DNA from: Osedax fenrisi
Lineage: Eukaryota > Annelida > Polychaeta > Sabellida > Siboglinidae
Direction of reading: 5' to 3'
Assembly: GCA_964019155.1 (NCBI GenBank)
Contig: OZ025241.1
Span: 9,113,881 to 9,177,880 of the forward strand
Length of the DNA stretch: 64,000 nucleotides
Part shown: one piece after another, positions 59,754 to 64,000 of the stretch
How the letters are laid out: each line of letters starts with the position of its first letter
Numbering within the stretch: the stretch's first letter is position 1
Translations under genes and position numbers: made by a program
The notes under the pieces: model-generated
What the model was told of the DNA's origin: nothing
Database searches by the model: none
Seen by the model: the letters and a program-made list of their open reading frames with translations, nothing else

Positions 59754-60205
59754 ATGTAAATTTAGGAGATTTTTTACTGTCTCGAGACAATCAAATACTA
59801 AAATATACTGTCTCGAGATAATCAAATACTAAAATATACTGTCTCGAGATAATCAAATACCTCGATGAAAATTTATACCGATAGCAATCACAAAGTATTA
59901 AAAAAATAAGAAACAAATGATTAAATTATAATACTATTTATTAATATAAAGATTTATTAATATGTAAACATATTAATTTGTCAACTAATTGTGGCAATAT
60001 ACGGTTTAACCGATTCGTCAATATGCAGCTTGCAGAACTGAATACTCGCTCGGATGCAACTGAATTCCTCGGATACATAGGTATCGTTTTGCTAAGTTAG
60101 CCAAAGAAGGGATACGGGCATCATTTTCTCTATACCAACTCAATGGATTAGTATTGGGTCAAGTCACTGGCATTTTCATATATTTGTCAAACTCATCCTC
60201 CTCCT
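59754..60205 (-). pseudogene. hAT transposase C-terminal dimerisation domain and element end
   Basis: Minus strand: EEDEFDKYMKMPV, NPLSWYRENDARIPSLANLA then KRYLCI, and after a one-base shift SVASERVFSSASCILTNRLN to RILPQLVDKLIC. This is the hAT C-terminal dimerisation domain ('yP.La.lAkryLsipatSvasERvFS.ag.i.t..R..L.p..v..l'). The frameshift and a TGA make it dead. About 60-180 bp further on, CTCGAGACAATCAAATACTA repeats lead to an end AAATTTACATCACTAG, resembling the ends of the hAT-like element at 31251-34558. The other end was not found. Confidence 0.75.
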
Positions 60206-60259
60206 ATGATAGAGTATACATATTATATATCTTAGCTAACTATATAAATTATATAAACT

Positions 60260-61468
60260 ATATAAAATAGATAATTTGATGCCGATACAAGTACTTATGA
60301 TGACGAGATAGATAATTTGATGACGAGAGGAGTAATTATGATGACGAGATAAGTAATTATGAGGCTGAGATAAGTAATTATGATGACGAGATAGATAATT
60401 TGATGACGATATAAGTAATTATGATGACGAGATAGATAATTTGATGACGAGATAAGTAATTATGAGGCTGAGATAAGTAATTATGATGACGAGATAAGTA
60501 ATTATTATGACGAGATAGATAATTTGATGACGAGACAAGTAATTATGATGATGAAATAAGTAATTATGAGGCTGTGATAGATAATTTGATGACGAGATAA
60601 GTAATTATGAGGCTGAGATAAGTAATTATGATGACGAGATGAGTAATTATGATGACGAGATAGATAATTTGATGACGAGATAAGTAATTATGAGGCTGAG
60701 ATAAGTAATTATGATGACGAGATAGATAATTTGATGACGAGATAAGTAATTATGATGACGAGATAGATAATTTGATGACGAGATAAGTAATTATGAGGCT
60801 GAGATAAGTAATTATGATGACGAGATAGATAATTTGATGACGAGATAAGTAATTATGAGGCTGAGATAAGTAATTATGATGACGAGATAGATAATTTGAT
60901 GACGAGACAAGTAATTATGATGATGAAATAAGTAATTATGAGGCTGTGATAGATAATTTGATGACGAGATAAGTAATTATGAGGCCGAGATAAGTAATTA
61001 TGAGGCCGAGATAGATAATTTGATGACGAGATGAGTAATTATGATGACGAGATAAGTAATTATGATGACGAGATAGATAATTTGATGACGAGATAAGTAA
61101 TTATGATGACGAGATAAGTAATTATGAGGCCGAGATAGATAATTTGATGACGAGATAAGTAATTATGAGACCGAGATAGATAATTTGATGCCGATACAAG
61201 TAATTATGATGACGAGATAAGTAATTATGATGACGAGATAAGTAATTATGAGGCCGAGATAGATAATTTGATGACGAGATAAGTAATTATGAGACCGAGA
61301 TAGATAATTTGATGCCGATACAAGTAATTATGATGACGAGATAAGTAATTATGATGACGAGATAAGTAATTATGAGGCTGAGATAGATAATTTGATGACG
61401 AGATAAGTAATTATGATGACGAGATAAGTAATTATGAGGCTGAGATAGATAATTTGATGACAAGATAA
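60260..61468. repeat. 20/21-bp minisatellite (GATGACGAGATAAGTAATTAT type)
   Basis: About 58 units in a 1.2-kb array. Three unit types alternate: GATGACGAGATAAGTAATTAT (21 bp), GATGACGAGATAGATAATTT (20 bp) and GAGGC(T/C)GAGATAAGTAATTAT (21 bp). They form longer higher-order blocks; for example, 60520-60600 recurs at about 60880-60965, and 61130-61250 at about 61245-61370. The mix of 20 and 21 bp breaks any reading frame. Confidence 0.95.
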
Positions 61469-61469
61469 T

Positions 61470-61950
61470 TATAAAATATTTATATGATATGTATTTATAA
61501 TTTAAGTTAACGTATTACGTTGCTTTAATCAAGTACTAATTATAATAGTATAAGTTAAATTAAATTATAAATACGCAATTATTATAATATTATTCTGATA
61601 TTGTTCTGTATAATAAATATACCGTGATTTAATTATATTTTATTATAAAATATGTTACTATATAATAATGTTACCGTAAGTTAACTATATTTTATTATTA
61701 CATATTATAATACCGCATATAATAATATATATATATAATTATAATTTATGTAGTAATGTATATTTTCAAAATAATGATATATAACAATATAATTGTAAAA
61801 TAAAAATATTTATTTTTTAAATAAATATTTGTTAGAAATTGTATTATTGGATATTTAAAAATAATTATTATGCTTTATTATAACTAATAAATTATATCAC
61901 TAATAAGTGTAATGTTACACCATCATGAATATCATTCTGTTTTACCGAAC
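61470..61950. other. AT-rich stretch
   Basis: No gene recognised; probably beyond the 3' end of the LINE that follows. Confidence 0.4.
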
Positions 61951-62032
61951 AGTTAATGGAGTTACATATAGCAAGCATTTTTGTATGACATATTATAAAA
62001 GTGTATAGTTTAATATATCATATGATGAATTT

Positions 62033-64000
62033 TTAATGATGTAAAAAATGTTTTTTACATATAATTCTTATCATTCGCTTTTGAAGAATATATATGCATG
62101 ATACATTAGATTTATATGTATTTCCCCAAAATATGTTACAATACTTTATATGAGGCAAGAATATGGAATTATATATATGAAGTAATGCTTTTTTATTTAT
62201 AAATTTGGAAATAATGTTGGTAATCCATATGATTTTTTTTAGTTTTGATTTTAAAAACAAGATATGTTGTTTCCAGTTTAATATATCGTCTATAATTACG
62301 CCTAAAAATTTATAAAATGTAACTCTTTCAATATTTCTGTTATTTAAATTTATATTTATAATAGTTCTTGAATTAATAGACATAAAGCAAGTTTTATTTA
62401 AATTTAATGATAACCTATTATATATTAACCATTTATTAATATTTTTTAATTCAGTTTGACAAATATAATTAAGTAATTCGGCTGATGTATTTTCAAAATA
62501 TAAAGTAGTATCATCTGCGAACATGGTAAACTTACATAAAGAAGATGATTTTGTAATATCATTAATATAAATTAAAAATAAAATGGGTCCTAGGATGGTG
62601 CCATGGGGTACACCCGTTATGACTTTTAGTTTATCTGAAATTACATCATTATATATACACTGTTGATATCTATTTGTTAAATAGCTCATTATCCAGTTAA
62701 GTGCAATGCCTCGTACTCCAATATTTTTTAATTTAAAAAGTAATATTCTGTGATTAACTGTGTCAAATGCTTTTTTTAAATCAATAAAGATTATAGCGCC
62801 AACATTGTTATTATTAAAACAGGTACTGATTTGTGACTGGAGGTTAAATATTGCATGTGATGTACTGTATCCTTTCCTAAAACCAAATTGAGAAGGAGAT
62901 AATATATTAAAAGATGATAAAAAACTATAAAAGCGAGAATAACATATTTTTTCTAAAATCTTTGCGAATTGACAGGTGAGAGAAATTGGACGATAGTTAT
63001 TAAAAAATGTATCATCACCAGTTTTGTGTAAAGGGATAATATTTGATAATTTTAAGAAATCCGGTACAACGCCTGATTCAAAAGATAAATTTACAAGAAA
63101 AACAAATGGATAAACCAATACAGAAAAAATACATTTAAGTAACTGCATGGATATGCCATAATGATCTCTTGATTTTTTTGGTTTGAATTCATTTAATACT
63201 TTAATAATTTCATCTGAACTTACTGGTGTTAAAAAAAAACTATGTATATTAGGTTCAGGTAAAAAGAATTCAAAGTCATCATCATTACAATTATTTATAT
63301 TATTATCTAAATTAGAACCAATGTCTCTAAAAAAAGAATTAAATTCATTAGCAATTTGTTTAGAATCAACAATATTCACATTATTTACATTAAAATTTTC
63401 AGGTAGTTGTTTGAATTTTTTTTTAACATTAATTAAATTATTTAGTATATTCCATGTATTTTTTGTATCAGAGCAATTTTTTAACAGATTTGAATAATAT
63501 TTTTTCTTAGCTTCTCGAACTAAAGATGTAGTATTATTTTTAAAAATTTTGTAAATAAATAAGTTATTTTCAGATTTAGATATTTTATATTTTTTATATA
63601 ATATCTGTTTTTTTCTACAAGCCTTTTTAAGATCTCGAGTATTCCATGGAATGAGTTTATTTTTGTGGGAGGCTTTATTAATTTTTGGACAGTATCTATC
63701 AAAATTTAAGATAAAGTATTCCAAGAATAAATTCCAAGATTTTTCTGTATCGTTAGTTTTTATGAATTCCCAGTTTGTTTTTTTTTAAATTTCAAACAGA
63801 TTAAACATGGTTCTATCATTAATTTGATTTTGTTTGATTTTAGTAGATTTAACTTTATCTTGAGGTTTGGTAGACAATTGTAAATTTAAAACAATTGGAA
63901 AATGGTCAGATATATCTGAAATAATTATTCCTGAAAATCTTTTCATATTAAGATTAAAATTTGTAAATATATTATCAATTATAGATGAATAATTATGTTT
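62033..64000 (-). mobile_element. LINE endonuclease-RT protein (runs off right edge)
   Basis: A 563-codon frame (63724-62033) extends upstream in the same frame to the window edge through one TAA at about 63786 in an A-rich run. Upstream part: end of the AP endonuclease domain (GIIISDISDHFPIVLNLQ). Then a linker with NTRDLKKACRKKQILYKKYK, and RT with NYRPISLTCQFAKILEKI, FGFRKGYSTSHAIFNLQ, AIIFIDLKKAFDTVNHRILL, GVPHGTILGPILFLIYIND, the catalytic FADDTTLYF, LSLNLNKTCFMSINS and FLGVIIDD. It ends QKRMIRIICKKHFLHH, shorter than usual for the family, so the C-terminus is cut or shifted. It is the best-preserved RT in the window and differs clearly from the other LINE families here. The Jockey/CR1 group is likely. 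Confidence 0.92.

Noticed and set aside
60260..61468. CRISPR-like or protein-repeat interpretation of the regular array
   Set aside because: Units are contiguous with no unique spacers, and mixed 20/21-bp length destroys any frame; the genome is eukaryotic.
63183..63497. Plus-strand 104-codon open frame
   Set aside because: Shadow of the LINE protein on the opposite strand.

Overview
The window is very AT-rich, intron-bearing nuclear DNA from an animal, most likely an invertebrate. The animal assignment rests on BTB-BACK-kelch genes with GT-AG introns, a THAP-domain P-superfamily transposase, a Mutator-like DDE transposase of the type known in metazoans, hAT elements and several non-LTR retrotransposons. 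I cannot name the lineage. There are no operons, rRNAs or CRISPR arrays. Most of the sequence is nested, decayed mobile elements separated by (TA)n microsatellites.

Host-like genes: two paralogous kelch-like genes lie in tandem on the minus strand. Gene 1 has exons at 7721-7620 and 7192-6974, plus a BACK exon from 355 that runs off the left edge. Gene 2 has exons at 27760-27659 and 26537-26334, plus a BACK-kelch exon at 20031-18733 with one in-frame TGA between BACK and kelch. Their introns are also alike over about 2 kb, so the pair arose by segmental duplication. The long third introns are packed with transposons.

Main discovery: a 7,556-bp P-superfamily transposon at 44653-52208. It has 31-bp terminal inverted repeats starting CAAAG, a perfect 7-bp target duplication (GTAGTAT), and a minus-strand multi-exon gene with a THAP domain at its start and a THAP9/P-type C-terminus (NQDCIEN). 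The central catalytic part has been deleted. The same window holds short non-autonomous P derivatives. Two of them, with nested insertions removed, are 454 and 452 bp, and both also have 7-bp target duplications.

Layout: 1-7.7 kb kelch gene 1 with an inserted 2.8-kb inverted-repeat element and a TTAA element. 7.8-10 kb a P derivative carrying a TTAA element and a hAT MITE, flanked by direct repeats. 11-15.4 kb gypsy, LINE and palindromic LINE remnants. 15.5-16.6 kb a 49-bp satellite. 18.7-27.8 kb kelch gene 2, whose intron holds a broken Mutator-like transposase gene and a hAT element. 27.9-30.2 kb LINE remnants split by a TA-target element. 31-41 kb hAT-like, TTAA, P and pogo-like elements in nested order, then a 5'-truncated LINE. 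44.2-52.2 kb a 255-bp palindrome and the P element. 52.8-58.8 kb a 6-kb inverted-repeat element containing a foldback element, a LINE and two nested hATs. 59-61.5 kb a tRNA-derived SINE-like sequence, a hAT dimerisation-domain remnant and a 20/21-bp minisatellite. 62-64 kb a LINE endonuclease-RT gene running off the right edge.
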